Assembly (NCBI GenBank): GCA_023105745.1
Contig: JALGQZ010000019.1
Span: forward strand, 4,712,001 to 4,776,000
DNA length: 64,000 nucleotides
Source of the DNA: Austropuccinia psidii
Taxonomy: Eukaryota; Basidiomycota; Pucciniomycetes; Pucciniales; Sphaerophragmiaceae
Direction of reading: 5' to 3'
Under the pieces are notes generated by a model. It ran no database searches. It had not been told where the DNA came from and saw nothing but the letters and a program-made list of their open reading frames with translations. The number at the start of each line of letters is the position of its first letter. The first letter of the stretch is position 1. Below, one piece after another: positions 1-11,152 of the stretch. The position numbers and the translations under genes are program-made.

Positions 1-3000
1 CAATCATACCATTTTTATTATCCAGTAAAAGAAGGCACACCAGAAAATCAAACACCCAAGGATATTGATTTACTCATTGCAACACCAAGAACAGAACAGA
101 AGGAAAAGGAAGAATTAAGGAGATTTTTCTTCAAGTTAATTCAAGAAGCAAGAAAAAACAAGAGAAGTACAAAAGAATTTAAAAGATCAGTTTATCAAGT
201 AGAAATGAATCAACAATCAACATCTGACTTACCACCATTACCTGAAGATACTATAGAAGGACAGTATGCAGAAGAAAGTGAAGAGGAAGATCAAACAGTA
301 CAGATCCAAAGTCTTATGAAGCAAATGCAAGATTTATTATTAACACAAAGTAAAAAGAAGGGAAAAAGAAGGGAACAAACATCTTACACACCTGGAGCCA
401 GCCCAAGTGAACAAACATTACCAAGGCATGTTAGGCCTGAAGACTCACCAATATCACCTACACCTGGACCAAGAGCAACCTCTACTCCAGCAACAGAACC
501 AAGAGCTCAAAATATTCCAAGGAGAGTGTTTGTCACTACACCTAATAACCCAAGTCCATTACAGCAGAAAGTTCCAAGACAAGAAAGACCTGTGGTTAAG
601 ATTAAAGCAAAAGATTACAATCTAAATTTTGATGGAGAAGAAGTAGAGAAATTTATCAAGAAAGTGGAAAGAATAGCTCAAATTGAAGGAGCAACAGATG
701 AAGACCTAGCAATGCAAATGGCATTTTGGACAACAAACCAAAAGGTGAGTGATTCAATTGAAGCTATGCCAGGTTATGAAGAAGGAAATTGGACACAGCT
801 CAAGAAAGATCTTATAACAAAATGGGGAAGAGTTGAACCTGAAAGAAGATACAGAAAAGACTCACTGATGAAGCTTTTTTCTGAAACTCAAGAAGATGGA
901 GGAATTGGTAGTCTATCACAATATAAAAAGTTTATGGGAGAATATGAAACTATTGTTACTTACTTATTAAGATACAGGTATATTCCTCAAGATAACATGT
1001 TCCATGAAGACTTATTTGATTGCCTTTCAGCTGATATTAAAGGGGCCATAAGCAAGGAAATGATCAAAGATAATGTTATGGTTAGAGCTGAAGATGGAGG
1101 ATACCTTATACCACCTATGAAGATCCTCAAGAAGTACATTGAACAAGAATTGGAAGCCAGAATATTAGTAACCAAAAGATTCTCATCATCAAGAGATACA
1201 GGAAGGTATATCACTGAAAATAAGAATAAAGTTCATTTCAAGGAAGAGGTTTTCCCAGGAATGAATGAAGCTTTTAATAAAATGAAGGAAATTACTGAAT
1301 CCCTCAAAGAACAAAAAATGGAAACTAGAAAGCAGGCACAAGTGGAAAATGAAGATGTCAAGAAATTTATTACTCAACTGGAGGAATTGAAAAGTTTATC
1401 CAAACCTCAAATGGGAGGGCCTACCAATAACCAACTCAATAATCAACAGTTCAAACCAAGAAATGATTTACCCCCATTCTCACAAAGGCATGTTCCCTAT
1501 GCACCAGCACAAAACATACCAAAACCTTATGTCAAATGTTATTACTGTCTGGAAGAAGGACATTCAGTTAATAGATGCAACTACCTATTTGAAGATCAAA
1601 ATAAAAAATGGGTCAGCAGACAAGGAGGTGGATTCTTATTTCCAAATTGGCAAAGAATACCAACAGATGGAAAAATATCACCAAAGAAGTTAGTCGAAGA
1701 ATTTGCAAAAGAACAGGAAGAACTTACCAAGAAAAGAAAAGAAAATGAAGCTAAAGAATCAACACACCAACCAAAAGAAGTAAACATGATACAAGTAAAG
1801 AAAAATGACATTTCAACAGCTATAGCCAAAATCGAAGATTGGGGAAGCTGGCAGCCACCAACTATATCATCAGCAAATGATCCATTTCTCAATAATTATG
1901 GATTAAGAAACACCAAACAAAGATCCTCAAGAAATGAGCATCCAAGTCAAGAAGCAACAAAGTCATTACCAAAAACAATGGAGACACCACTCAAAAAGAA
2001 GCCAAACATACCTGGAGCCTATATTGAAGATGAAAATGGTACAGTGGAAAAAACAATTATTCCCACCAAATTCAAAGAACCTCAAGAGATCAAAGGTGAA
2101 GAAGAAGTTAGCCCAGAAGTTGAAGAAAAACAGGATTCTGAAAAGAAGCAAGAATTGACTCAAAATACTGTTAAAAACAAGAATATCAAGCAAGAACACA
2201 CAGAATTTCAAGAGGTTATGAGTCAAATTATCAAAAAGGTTTTGGATCAGAAAATAAATCTCACCTTAGAACAAGTTCTTGTCATGTCACCCAAAGTTAT
2301 CAACCAGCTTCAAAATTTGACAACAGAAGAAAGAAACTCAATCAACTCACTTGACACAAAAGAAATTCAAACCAAACTCATAAACCACCACTTAGGAGAT
2401 TATGAACAGCCCAAACTACATTATGCCTGTCCATTGGGATTTATGCAAGTGTATGTAGGTGAAGAAGGATATGAAATAATGGCATTAGTAGATACAGGAT
2501 CAGAATTGAACATAATACCAGAAGATTCAGCAATAAAAGCAGGACTCACCACAAGATGTCTCAACATGAATTTAAGGGGGATTGGTGGTCACTGTACTTC
2601 AATTGTTGGATTAGCAGAATTTACCCCAATCACTCTAGTTACTGGGGAGGAAAGAAATATACACCTTTTTGTGGCAAGGGGAGCAGTACACACAGTATTG
2701 GGAAGGCCCTTCCTTGCAGACAATAACATCAGATTAGACTTTTCTCAACAAAAAGGGGAAATATTCAGTTATATAGAGCCAGATGGAAGAAGGCTTTGCT
2801 TACCTATTTGTTCACCACAGAAAGTAGGATGGAGAGAAAACCCACCAGCAGGAATGGAAACATGTGCAGTTTCTAAATTGGAAGATTGGAAAGAGTTACC
2901 AGAAGAAGAAGAATCAAGTTCCAACAATCAGGAAATTTCAGAAGAACATCCTCACCAAGTATTTAAGGAAAAAGAAATAATAGAATCTGAAGATAAAAGG

Positions 3001-5178
3001 GAAATAAAAGTGGTATCAGCCTCAGTCAATGCAGAAGATGTTAAGCCAAGGCCTAAAGAAATAAGGCTTACAGGAATTAAAATCTCAAGAAGAGAAAATG
3101 GAAATACTGGTAACCAAATAACTCAAGCTATCAACTATTATAATTTCAAGAATCCTGAAGAAATCAGAAGAAAATCACTCATCAAGCTCTTGTCACCTAT
3201 CAAAGCATTAAAGTCCCTTTCAAAGGGAATATTTAAGAATAATTGGAAATCAAGTGTAAAACCAGTTATGTCAATAATTCATGTCACAGCAGAAGAAAGG
3301 AATTTTCACTCCAATTCTAATACATCAGCATTAAATTCCTTAAAAGAAATTTCTCTCAAACATAAAATTACCATAAATAAGGATCTCAAACATCAAGACC
3401 ACTCTTTAGTTCAAGAAGAAAGTATGGACTCAACCTCAAAAGCTAAAGAATCTACAGAATTAAACAAAAAATTGGAATATATCAGGAAAAATCAATCAAC
3501 AAATGGAAATGATTATGGTCAAGCAACCTTTAAGAAAGCATCCAGAAAACCCAACATCAAAAATAATGGGAATAAAGATAAATCACTCTTACCACAAGAA
3601 GTAACCAGTCCACCAATTTTATTTTCAAAGTTACTCAAACCAGAAGCATCACCCAAACAGGACAGTGATGAAATTCAGAAACTTCAACTTTTCCCCTCAA
3701 ATATGGTAAACATTGACCCAAGGCTTATTATGGAAAACAAAGATTTTATCAAACAAAACCTAAATAAGTCAGAAATTGAAATAAGCAAATCAGAACAAGA
3801 ATTGTCAAAAGAACTCATTCAAGAACCAAAAGAAGAATCAGATACTTATCTTCCCATAGAAAATAACCTATTTCATATCCACACACCCAATAAGGATCCA
3901 ATATTCCTAGAATATCCTCAACACCTTAAAGCTTTCAACCCAAACAGCAAAGTGAAAAGACAAATTCAATCTGGAAATAAAACTATCCAACAAGAGATTA
4001 ATGCACAAAAAGAAAGTGACATTACCAAAAATGAGGATTTAATGAACTCAAGACCTAAAGATCCTACCAACATCAGTATTCAAGAAAAAGAACATGAAAA
4101 TAAAATAACTCACCATCATGGACACTCACCACAACATAAAAATTATCTTGGAAAAGAAAATAAAAATGTCAAAAGGAACTTAGTCAAAGGGATAAGTCAA
4201 ATATCTTATAAGAAGAAAAGAAGAAGGGCAAACCCATATGATAGGATTGCCCCAAATCAAAAATTATCCTCCAATTCACCATTACATTTGGCATACAGAT
4301 ATCAGGCTTCAATTCAAAATAAAAAAAATCTGCAAAATAAAAAGGAAGAAAATAATTATTTCAGCACACAAATAGGTCAAAATACAGAGGAAATGGACAT
4401 TCATAAAAAATTCACTTACCCAACAAACACAAGGGAATCTATGGAAAACAAATTAGAGCCAAATATAATATTTAGGTCAAATTCTATAAATCATTCAACC
4501 AAAGCCAAGGAGGAAGACTCACCTACCCCACACCATTACTCTGATAAAGAAAATACCAATTTCAATCTGGGAATAAATTACTTTTCTTTGGACAAAGCCA
4601 AGGAAATCCAAATTAATCAAAATAAAGAAATAAATGAAGACATCAGTAATAAACAGGACCAAAAGGCTTTATCAAAACCAACAAACATGGAAGAACTTTC
4701 AGAAGATGGAATTTTACTTACAGAAGACCAATTTCCCTGGGAAGGCTATACCAATTGGCAGCCTTTGAGGAATGAAAATTGTAACCAGGAACTGTACAAA
4801 ATAACTGAACAAGATCATCAATGCTCAGTTCAGCATGTAAAGTGGCTAGAAGGAATAAAGAAAGCATCAAATAAACAAACAGGAAGTAATAAAAAGAAGA
4901 AGAAGACTAAGGAAGAAAAGGAGTATTTTTGGATTACTCAGAACAAAAAGCTATGCCCAAGTTTGCAAGCCCATTTGGCAAGGCAATATCAGACCTCTAC
5001 ACAAAATGAGGACTGGACAGAAAATAATGATAGAAATGGAAAACTTATCCAGGATTACAGTAATAATAATGAAGATTTTCAAGATCAATATATCAATGAA
5101 GAAAGAAGAAATGAGCTTACAGCTAAAAAGGCCAAATTCAAGAATGGTCTTGATAGCAAATTTTTACATCCTCAATGA
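1..5178 (+). CDS. gag-pro: Gag-protease polyprotein of element A, 5' partial, intact
   Basis: The frame is open from base 1; the first ATG is at 205 (1657 codons from there). Upstream codons match the homologous stretch in E (shared IATPRT), so the true start is probably outside the window. From the ATG: a gag core at about residues 130-330, a CCHC zinc knuckle at 445-458 (CYYCLEEGHSVNRC), and a retropepsin-like protease with VDTGSELNII near 762 and VLGRPFL downstream. After about residue 900 comes a K/N/Q/E-rich tail of roughly 750 residues with no recognised domain. That tail contains two related segments (about nt 4240-4330 and 4930-5030, both with a LxxxY/RQYQxSxQN pattern). Such a long open frame in otherwise decayed sequence suggests a fairly recent insertion. 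There is no pol fused downstream. Confidence 0.88.
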   Translation, partial: QSYHFYYPVKEGTPENQTPKDIDLLIATPRTEQKEKEELRRFFFKLIQEARKNKRSTKEFKRSVYQVEMNQQSTSDLPPLPEDTIEGQYAEESEEEDQTVQIQSLMKQMQDLLLTQSKKKGKRREQTSYTPGASPSEQTLPRHVRPEDSPISPTPGPRATSTPATEPRAQNIPRRVFVTTPNNPSPLQQKVPRQERPVVKIKAKDYNLNFDGEEVEKFIKKVERIAQIEGATDEDLAMQMAFWTTNQKVSDSIEAMPGYEEGNWTQLKKDLITKWGRVEPERRYRKDSLMKLFSETQEDGGIGSLSQYKKFMGEYETIVTYLLRYRYIPQDNMFHEDLFDCLSADIKGAISKEMIKDNVMVRAEDGGYLIPPMKILKKYIEQELEARILVTKRFSSSRDTGRYITENKNKVHFKEEVFPGMNEAFNKMKEITESLKEQKMETRKQAQVENEDVKKFITQLEELKSLSKPQMGGPTNNQLNNQQFKPRNDLPPFSQRHVPYAPAQNIPKPYVKCYYCLEEGHSVNRCNYLFEDQNKKWVSRQGGGFLFPNWQRIPTDGKISPKKLVEEFAKEQEELTKKRKENEAKESTHQPKEVNMIQVKKNDISTAIAKIEDWGSWQPPTISSANDPFLNNYGLRNTKQRSSRNEHPSQEATKSLPKTMETPLKKKPNIPGAYIEDENGTVEKTIIPTKFKEPQEIKGEEEVSPEVEEKQDSEKKQELTQNTVKNKNIKQEHTEFQEVMSQIIKKVLDQKINLTLEQVLVMSPKVINQLQNLTTEERNSINSLDTKEIQTKLINHHLGDYEQPKLHYACPLGFMQVYVGEEGYEIMALVDTGSELNIIPEDSAIKAGLTTRCLNMNLRGIGGHCTSIVGLAEFTPITLVTGEERNIHLFVARGAVHTVLGRPFLADNNIRLDFSQQKGEIFSYIEPDGRRLCLPICSPQKVGWRENPPAGMETCAVSKLEDWKELPEEEESSSNNQEISEEHPHQVFKEKEIIESEDKREIKVVSASVNAEDVKPRPKEIRLTGIKISRRENGNTGNQITQAINYYNFKNPEEIRRKSLIKLLSPIKALKSLSKGIFKNNWKSSVKPVMSIIHVTAEERNFHSNSNTSALNSLKEISLKHKITINKDLKHQDHSLVQEESMDSTSKAKESTELNKKLEYIRKNQSTNGNDYGQATFKKASRKPNIKNNGNKDKSLLPQEVTSPPILFSKLLKPEASPKQDSDEIQKLQLFPSNMVNIDPRLIMENKDFIKQNLNKSEIEISKSEQELSKELIQEPKEESDTYLPIENNLFHIHTPNKDPIFLEYPQHLKAFNPNSKVKRQIQSGNKTIQQEINAQKESDITKNEDLMNSRPKDPTNISIQEKEHENKITHHHGHSPQHKNYLGKENKNVKRNLVKGISQISYKKKRRRANPYDRIAPNQKLSSNSPLHLAYRYQASIQNKKNLQNKKEENNYFSTQIGQNTEEMDIHKKFTYPTNTRESMENKLEPNIIFRSNSINHSTKAKEEDSPTPHHYSDKENTNFNLGINYFSLDKAKEIQINQNKEINEDISNKQDQKALSKPTNMEELSEDGILLTEDQFPWEGYTNWQPLRNENCNQELYKITEQDHQCSVQHVKWLEGIKKASNKQTGSNKKKKKTKEEKEYFWITQNKKLCPSLQAHLARQYQTSTQNEDWTENNDRNGKLIQDYSNNNEDFQDQYINEERRNELTAKKAKFKNGLDSKFLHPQ

Positions 5179-5252
5179 AATTTTTTTTTATATGATAATA
5201 AATTTTCCCCCCCTTATCTCATAAATTTTAGTTTCTCAGATATTAATAATAA

Positions 5253-5283
<31 letters not shown>

Positions 5284-5620
5284 AGAAAATTTAAAAGATA
5301 TATATATATATATGTATAATAATACTTATTTTTTAATTTTTCTTAGTTTTATTTAGATATTTATTTTTATTTTATTATGGTTTCAATTAAATATCTGTTA
5401 TGTCTTATTTATTATTATTTTATTTTTTTTATATTTTTTTTTTATTTTTTTTTATTTTTTGATTTTATTCTTCATTTTGACTTTTTATTTTTTTATTTTA
5501 TTTTTTCTTGTTTTTATTATTGTTTTTTATTTATTATTTTCATTTCTTATTTTTTTCATTATTTTGATTTTTATTTCTTATTTTTTTTTCTCTCATCTCA
5601 CAGCTAACAGGGTCTAAGCA

Positions 5621-5663
<43 letters not shown>

Positions 5664-5712
5664 ATTTATTTTATTTCAAACAAAAAAAAAAAAAAAAATA
5701 TTTATTTTAATT

Positions 5713-5749
<37 letters not shown>

Positions 5750-6650
5750 TTTTCAATTTTTATTATTTTGACTTTAATTTTTTTTTAAAAAAAAACTTTA
5801 TTTATTTTATTTTAAATAATAAAAAAAAAAAAAAAATCAAAAAACAAACAAAAAAAACCAAAAAAAAAAAAAAACGATCGATCGCGATGGAAAGAGAAGG
5901 GTACAGCACTGTACATCAAACAAAAAAAAAGAAAAAGAAAATTTATTGCTTTTTTATTATTTTTTTATTTTTTTTTTTTTTGAAAACAAAAAATAAATAA
6001 TAATAAAAAATTATAAAAAAAAAAAAAGAAAGGATCAATCACAATGAAAAGAGAAGAGTACTGTACTATACAGTACAGTACAGTGTAGAAGCTACAAAGA
6101 AAAAAAAAAAAAAAAATCATTATGAATAAAAAAATAGTAGAAAATCAGATTGAGCGGACAGAAGAAAGAAACACCCGCGGCTAGAAAACAAAACCAAATA
6201 CTTCAAATTTGAAGTATTCACACCCAGATACTTCAAAAAAAAAAAAAAATTAAAAAAAAAAATTAAAAAAAAAAAAAAAAATTAAATTTATTAAAATTAT
6301 TACTATGATTAAAAAAATTAAATTAAATTTATTAAATTTATTAAAATTATTATTATTATTAAAATCAAATTAAATTTATTAAGATTATTATTATTATTAA
6401 AAATAAATTAAATATATTAAAATTAAAATTATTAAACTAAATTTATTAAAATTAAAATTATTATTATTATTAAAATTAAAAAAAAAATTAAATTTGTTAA
6501 AATTATTACTATGATTGAAAAATTAAAGTAAATTTATTAACATTATTTAAAAAAAAAAAAATAAAAAAAATAAAAAAAATAAAAAAAAAGCAAAACAAAA
6601 CAAAACAACACATCTTTATTATAAAAGATGGGAAGTAGGTTACAATTATT
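5179..6650 (+). repeat. AT-rich low-complexity spacer of element A
   Basis: No gene. The stretch is dominated by poly(A), poly(T) and TTA/ATT simple repeats. Two related islands (about 5872-5917 and 6030-6078) share a GATC-AATGRAAAGAGAAG pattern followed by self-complementary TACAGTAC-type runs. The ORF-length frame at 5377-5607 is a homopolymer artefact. Confidence 0.7.
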
Positions 6651-6666
6651 AAATGGAGAGGGGGGG
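6651..6666 (+). promoter_or_regulatory. Internal polypurine tract of element A (cPPT-like)
   Basis: AAATGGAGAGGGGGG matches, except for the last base, the polypurine tract just before the 3' LTR (7564-7578). Element E has the same sequence internally at 61427-61441. A candidate second site for plus-strand DNA priming; the function is inferred from similarity. Confidence 0.6.
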
Positions 6667-6870
6667 TGCCCACCCATTTAATAATCATCAATGGATTATA
6701 GTGTAGAGCTGTCATGAAGAGGATGACATGGGTATTAATTTTACTCAAGAATATATGGGGTCTCAATATTATTAAAATACAATAGGAGAAAAAAAAATAA
6801 CTAAACAAAACTCACCAAAATCAATCAAATTAGTAAAACAATAATACCAACAAAATTTCAACTCAAGAAT

Positions 6871-7210
6871 AGGTCCTAGATAAGACCTTAAACTGTCTGA
6901 ATTATTATTTTATCTTTCATCAAGACACTTGAACAAAAATCAATTTCAGAAAAGGTCCTAGATAAGACCTTAAACTGTCTGAATAATTACTTTATCTTTT
7001 ATCAATACCATTCAACAAATGTCAACTCAAGCAGAGGTCCTTGATAAGACCTTAAACTGTCTAGTTTATCTTTATTTTATCAATAATCAATCAAAATTAC
7101 CTCAAGAAAAGGTCCTGAGTATGACCTTAAACTGCCTCATCAACATTATTTTATGCTAATTACAGTCTCAGGACTAAAGCAGAGGTCCTGGATAAGACCT
7201 TAAACTATAC
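6871..7210 (+). repeat. Five class I pseudoknot-like repeats in element A
   Basis: Copies begin at about 6871, 6952, 7035, 7109 and 7183. Each has a 5-6 bp stem (AGGTC with GACCT, or AAGGTC with GACCTT), an 8-nt loop beginning CT, then a tail beginning TAAAC. In copy 4 the loop TGAG can pair with CTCA in the tail. In copies 1-3 loop AGAT or GATA can pair with GTCT or TGTC using G-U pairs. In copy 5 the pairing is weak. Spacing is about 75-82 bases. The same motif recurs in E. Confidence 0.75.
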
Positions 7211-7313
7211 CAATTTTCTTTTTTATTATTTTTTCATCTATTTTATTTTTATGGCAATACTGGTGGAAATATTTAATCAAGATAATTTATTAGTACCTGG
7301 AAGAATTTTTATC

Positions 7314-7328
7314 AAATGGAGAGGGAAA
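7314..7328 (+). promoter_or_regulatory. Second internal polypurine tract copy of element A
   Basis: AAATGGAGAGGGAAA, a third version of the element's polypurine tract, lies 250 bp before the 3' LTR. It may be a relic of a duplication of the pre-LTR region. Confidence 0.45.
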
Positions 7329-7563
7329 TCACCCTAAATCAGTATTGATGATATAGGACAACATTAACATGGATAAACAAACAAACAAGAAGAAACAACA
7401 GGGTACAAATCAAATATGAAGAAATGGAGATTCAAAATCAATATAACAAGCCATCAATGGAATTATCAACTGAATTTTTTGAAATAGAAAATTTAAAGGA
7501 AGAAAATTTTCATTTATGAACCCAGGATACTGTACTTGAAACTGGAATGCTGGGGAGAGCATT

Positions 7564-7578
7564 AAATGGAGAGGGGGA
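7564..7578 (+). promoter_or_regulatory. 3' polypurine tract of element A
   Basis: AAATGGAGAGGGGGA directly precedes the TG that opens the LTR (TGTGGTATTCC at 7579), the expected place for the plus-strand primer of an LTR retrotransposon. Confidence 0.8.
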
Positions 7579-9467
7579 TGTGGTATTCCATACCTTTTTA
7601 CCAGTTTCAAGAAAGTTTTGGAAATTTAAAAGTTGGAAAATCAAGATCAAAATGACTAATTCAGGAAATCACCACTCAAAGGACATGCTTAAAATCACAA
7701 AAAAAAAACCAGGAATAACATCAACAGTAGGGTGGAATGGGAGATTTTAGCATTCACAATTGAAATATTCAATATACTTCTATAATTAAATGAATAATGG
7801 AGGAGTCCAATCTTATGGAGTTACACAATAAAGCTTACATATAAGGCTTACATGATCAACAATAGGCTTAATACATACAGAAACTCAAAATTACATGGGA
7901 AAAGTAACATTGTAACATTATATCCACTCTAAATCCCTCAAGAAGACTATATTACCAACAATTACAGTAACCAAATACAGTTCATGTGACACAAGGATCA
8001 TATGACAGTATCCAATCCAATTCAATACAGGAAAATCCACTAAAAAAAAGAAAACTTAAAAATTACACAACAATACAGGAGCCCAAATAAGACTTATGCA
8101 GTCCACATGCATATGATCTGTACAGTACACAGCCTCAGGGTCATCAAATACAACTCAATTCAATTTCAACTAGCTGCATGCAAGGGGAATACACTAAAAC
8201 TGTAAACCACACAGCAATTACAGTAATCAAGAATTAAAACTCAAGAAGATATCCCCACATTACACAGCATGATCACCTGGAACTAAATTAATCTTACAAA
8301 CAAATTATACAGGGGCTTATTCACATGACACCGCCTTCATCCTTAACTCACCAGCATTAATTCCTCAAGGCTGTGCAAGCTGACTAAAGCAGTGCAAAAG
8401 AGAAGTCACCTGATATTCTTATCAAAATCCCCACCAAGAAAAACATCTCAACTTTCATTTTGACCAAACAAATGGTGAAAATATCTCAGTCATATGATAC
8501 CATTCCCAATTTTACACACTAGCAATAATTTCTCAAGGCTGTGCAAGATTACTAATGCAGTATAAAAGATAGGTCATCTGACTTTTGTTACAAAAAATCT
8601 ACACCAGCAAAATTATCTCAAGGGCAAGAATAACACTTTACATGGAGACCCATGGGTACTTCTCACAACATAAAAGGAGGCCTCTCTCTCTCATTTTTCT
8701 CCTCTTTCCTCATGCAAATAATTATATACCAAGAAGGAGAATAATTATTCATCCCTTACTAGTAGGTTAATCTAGAAATTATTATTATTAAATTACACTC
8801 AATAGTGGTTTATAAATAGCTGTAGTTAACAGTAGGTCTGCCTATATTATAAATTCATCTATTAGTGAAGTACTCATACTCAACAAAATATTTATATTAT
8901 ACTCTTCTCACTAGAAGAAAATCTATATCACTAGTATTATTATCACAAAATATATATTTAACATATTATCAAAATTATTTATCAATTACACTTATTTAAA
9001 ATATCAAACAATATTATTATATTATCACTATTACTAAATTTTCTCATATTGAGCTATTATCCATTAAACAAAATACCTTCAACAAAGAAAACAACTTAAA
9101 ATCACCACTCAGTATTATTATATCTCGTATTTATTTTACTCAATTATTACTTTATTATCCTAAAATCACCTACAAATTTATCTTTTGAAATTATTTTATC
9201 TAAATTAGTATTATTATTTTATCATTAGGCTGATTATTGAATAGGTCTGATAGAGACTGCTAAAAAGTCTTCTTTAGTTGTAAAGCCACAATCTTAAATA
9301 TTGATTTGTGAGCTCTGTAGGGAGATTGTTTAGTATATTCAGAGGGGCAGCTAAAACACCATTAGCACCCTTGGTTACAGGATTATTTCAGAAATTCAAA
9401 ACTGTTTACCTGTGATTTCCCCCTCAAGGACTGCCTTATCCAATCCCACACCAAGAGGAGTTCCACA
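7579..9467 (+). repeat. 3' LTR of element A (1889 bp)
   Basis: Begins TGTGGTATTCCATACC and ends GTTCCACA, matching the start (48187) and end (50043) of the 5' LTR of E. A likely TATA box, TAAAAGG, is near 8671, followed by a pyrimidine-rich stretch. Inside the LTR two related segments (about 8360-8400 and 8530-8570) share CTCAAGGCTGTGCAAG; the E LTR also has repeated AGGCTGTGCA. The short ORFs in this interval are not genes. Confidence 0.85.
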
Positions 9468-9885
9468 GTATGGCATCTTCTGCCAACCATTTGTCCTTAT
9501 CAGCTGTCTGATTCTTGAATCTGACTAAGTACTGTCTTTGATCCTCCCCATTGAGTCTGATCTTTCTGGCCCTGATGATTTTACTCACGGGTCCTGGGGA
9601 ATCCTCCAATTCCACTATCTCCGGTGTTGTGAGGATCTTTTTCCTGAAGGGGAATTTACCCTTCTCAGTTTGGAAGTATGGTTTGACCAATCTCACTGGA
9701 AAGACTGGGTGTTTCCTTGAAAACTCCTCTGTGAGCTTGACCTCCACTGCATTCTTTCCTATCAACTTTATGATAGTGAAGGGCCCTAAAAATGAGTCTC
9801 TCATCTTTTTGGGTCCTTGAAGATTGTTAAATTTCAGTGTGGATACCTGGTCCCCTTCCTTAAAGTCAGGTTCCATGTGTGTCAT
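9468..9885 (-). pseudogene. pol: Integrase C-terminus and chromodomain of B, cut by A
   Basis: The N-terminal part carries the integrase C-terminal SH3-like region (FKEGDQVSTLKFNN, then GPFTIIKLIGKNAVEV and HPVFPVRLVKPY). A chromodomain follows, with QYLVRFKN and KWLAEDAI. Homology stops at KWLAEDAI; the next codons come from the LTR of A. The preceding integrase core is in a separate segment because of frame disruption around 9886-10013. Confidence 0.85.
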
Positions 9886-10013
9886 GTCCCACCTCTGCTT
9901 GGTATAATCTTTTGCCTCAGCTATGCATTTTGAAGCTGTGTTACAAGCTCTCTTTCACATATCATGGAAGTGGTATTTCCTGTGGTAGAGTGCCGACTTG
10001 TATTATAAGCCAG

Positions 10014-10514
10014 TTAAACAGCTGGTAGAAGGGTAACCCAGTCATGGTTATATCCCTCATGGTCCTTATATTCTATGTGATAGGCACAGAGCCTCCTAAG
10101 GATTTCCTCCATTGTTTGGATCATTCTCTCTGCTAGGCCATCTGTTTGTGGATGGTAAGCTGTGGAAAAAGCAAGCTTGGTGCCAAGCATGTCATACAAG
10201 TTGGTCCAAAATTCAGATGTGAATTTTGGGTCCCTATCACTGCTGATGATCTTAGGGACTCCACAGGTGGATATGATATTATTCCAAAATAACAAAGCAG
10301 TATCCATTGCTTTATCCTCTTTTTGGCATGGTATACACCTCATGCTCTTGCTGAACCTATCAACTATTATCAAGCAGGCATTGTAGTTTTCTTTGACTCC
10401 TGGGACAAGCTCTGTAACCCAGTCCATGTTGATGGTTTCCCATGGGTGTTTAGGTTCTTCTATATGCTGAAGTAACCCATACTTCTTCTCATGTTTCCTA
10501 TTTGCCTTTTGCAT
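10014..10514 (-). pseudogene. pol: Integrase catalytic core of B
   Basis: Retroviral-type integrase core with all three acidic positions: [19 protein letters not shown] and [19 protein letters not shown]. It inserts retrotransposon cDNA in the nucleus. It overlaps the upstream H2C2 segment in another frame, so a frameshift separates the two. It breaks off after the core near LLPAV. Confidence 0.88.
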
Positions 10515-11011
10515 CTTTCACAAGTGTTAATATATTCACTAAACTCTTGTTCCCACTTGGGCCACCAAGCTGTGCTTTCTACCCTCTCCTTGGTCCTGTC
10601 TTCACTGATGTGTCCCATATAGGGGCAGTCATGGCATTCCTGCAGGATCAAGGAGATGTTGTCTCTGTCTACCACTGTGAGTGCACTTGTGTGTTTCTCT
10701 CTGTGGTAGAGCAGGCCATCTATAAGGAAGAACTTGTTATCCTTATAGGCCCTCAACCAGGGTTCTTCCAGCTGGGATTCCAGTTCTGGACTCCTGGAAT
10801 TTTGTTGAAGCAGTTGTAGTAGTATGCGACACTGTTTGTGTTTGGCATAAGACTTCAGTACTGCACTAGAAAATTCATTGTGCAGTTCAGAGGAACGTAT
10901 TCCCAATATGGGAGTTTCTGTCCCCTTTGAATCAGTGTTTCCACTTTCAAGGGTACCACTCTCTGGTGCCCATTCAGAAAATCTGAAGTTCTTCCTCCTA
11001 TCTATTTCCAT
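10460..11011 (-). pseudogene. pol: Connection and integrase H2C2 zinc domain of B
   Basis: Contains the conserved linker (FFLIDGLLYHREKHTSALTVV) and the integrase zinc-binding domain (HDCPYMGHISEDRT, then CERCKR). It follows the RNase H segment after a break at 11012-11152 and is out of frame with the core downstream. Confidence 0.85.
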
Positions 11012-11152
11012 GAAATGGATAGGGATTTTGGCTGCAACTTCAGGGTCATAAGCTGGATTGCTCTTGACATTACCTAGTGGCTATCTGCTAAGGCGGTCTG
11101 CATTGGTATGGCTTTTAACTTCTTTGTATATGATGGTCATGTTCCCTCTATA

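Larger units (their letters stand above)
1..9467 (+). mobile_element. LTR retrotransposon A (5' end outside window), Gag-protease only
   Basis: Ty3-type element running from inside gag to the end of its 3' LTR. In order: Gag-protease ORF, AT-rich low-complexity spacer, five class I structured repeats, three polypurine tracts and the LTR. No reverse transcriptase, RNase H or integrase lies between the protease and the LTR, so this copy looks non-autonomous. Element E (48187 onward) has a similar LTR, gag, protease, structured repeats and internal polypurine tract, which defines the family. After the LTR, at 9468, the minus-strand chromodomain of element B resumes, so A was inserted into B. The 5' LTR and the left target duplication are outside the window. 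Confidence 0.85.

Noticed and set aside
5377..5607. F/Y/L-rich ORF, possible membrane protein
   Set aside because: Encoded entirely by T-rich low-complexity sequence; same for 56219-56488.
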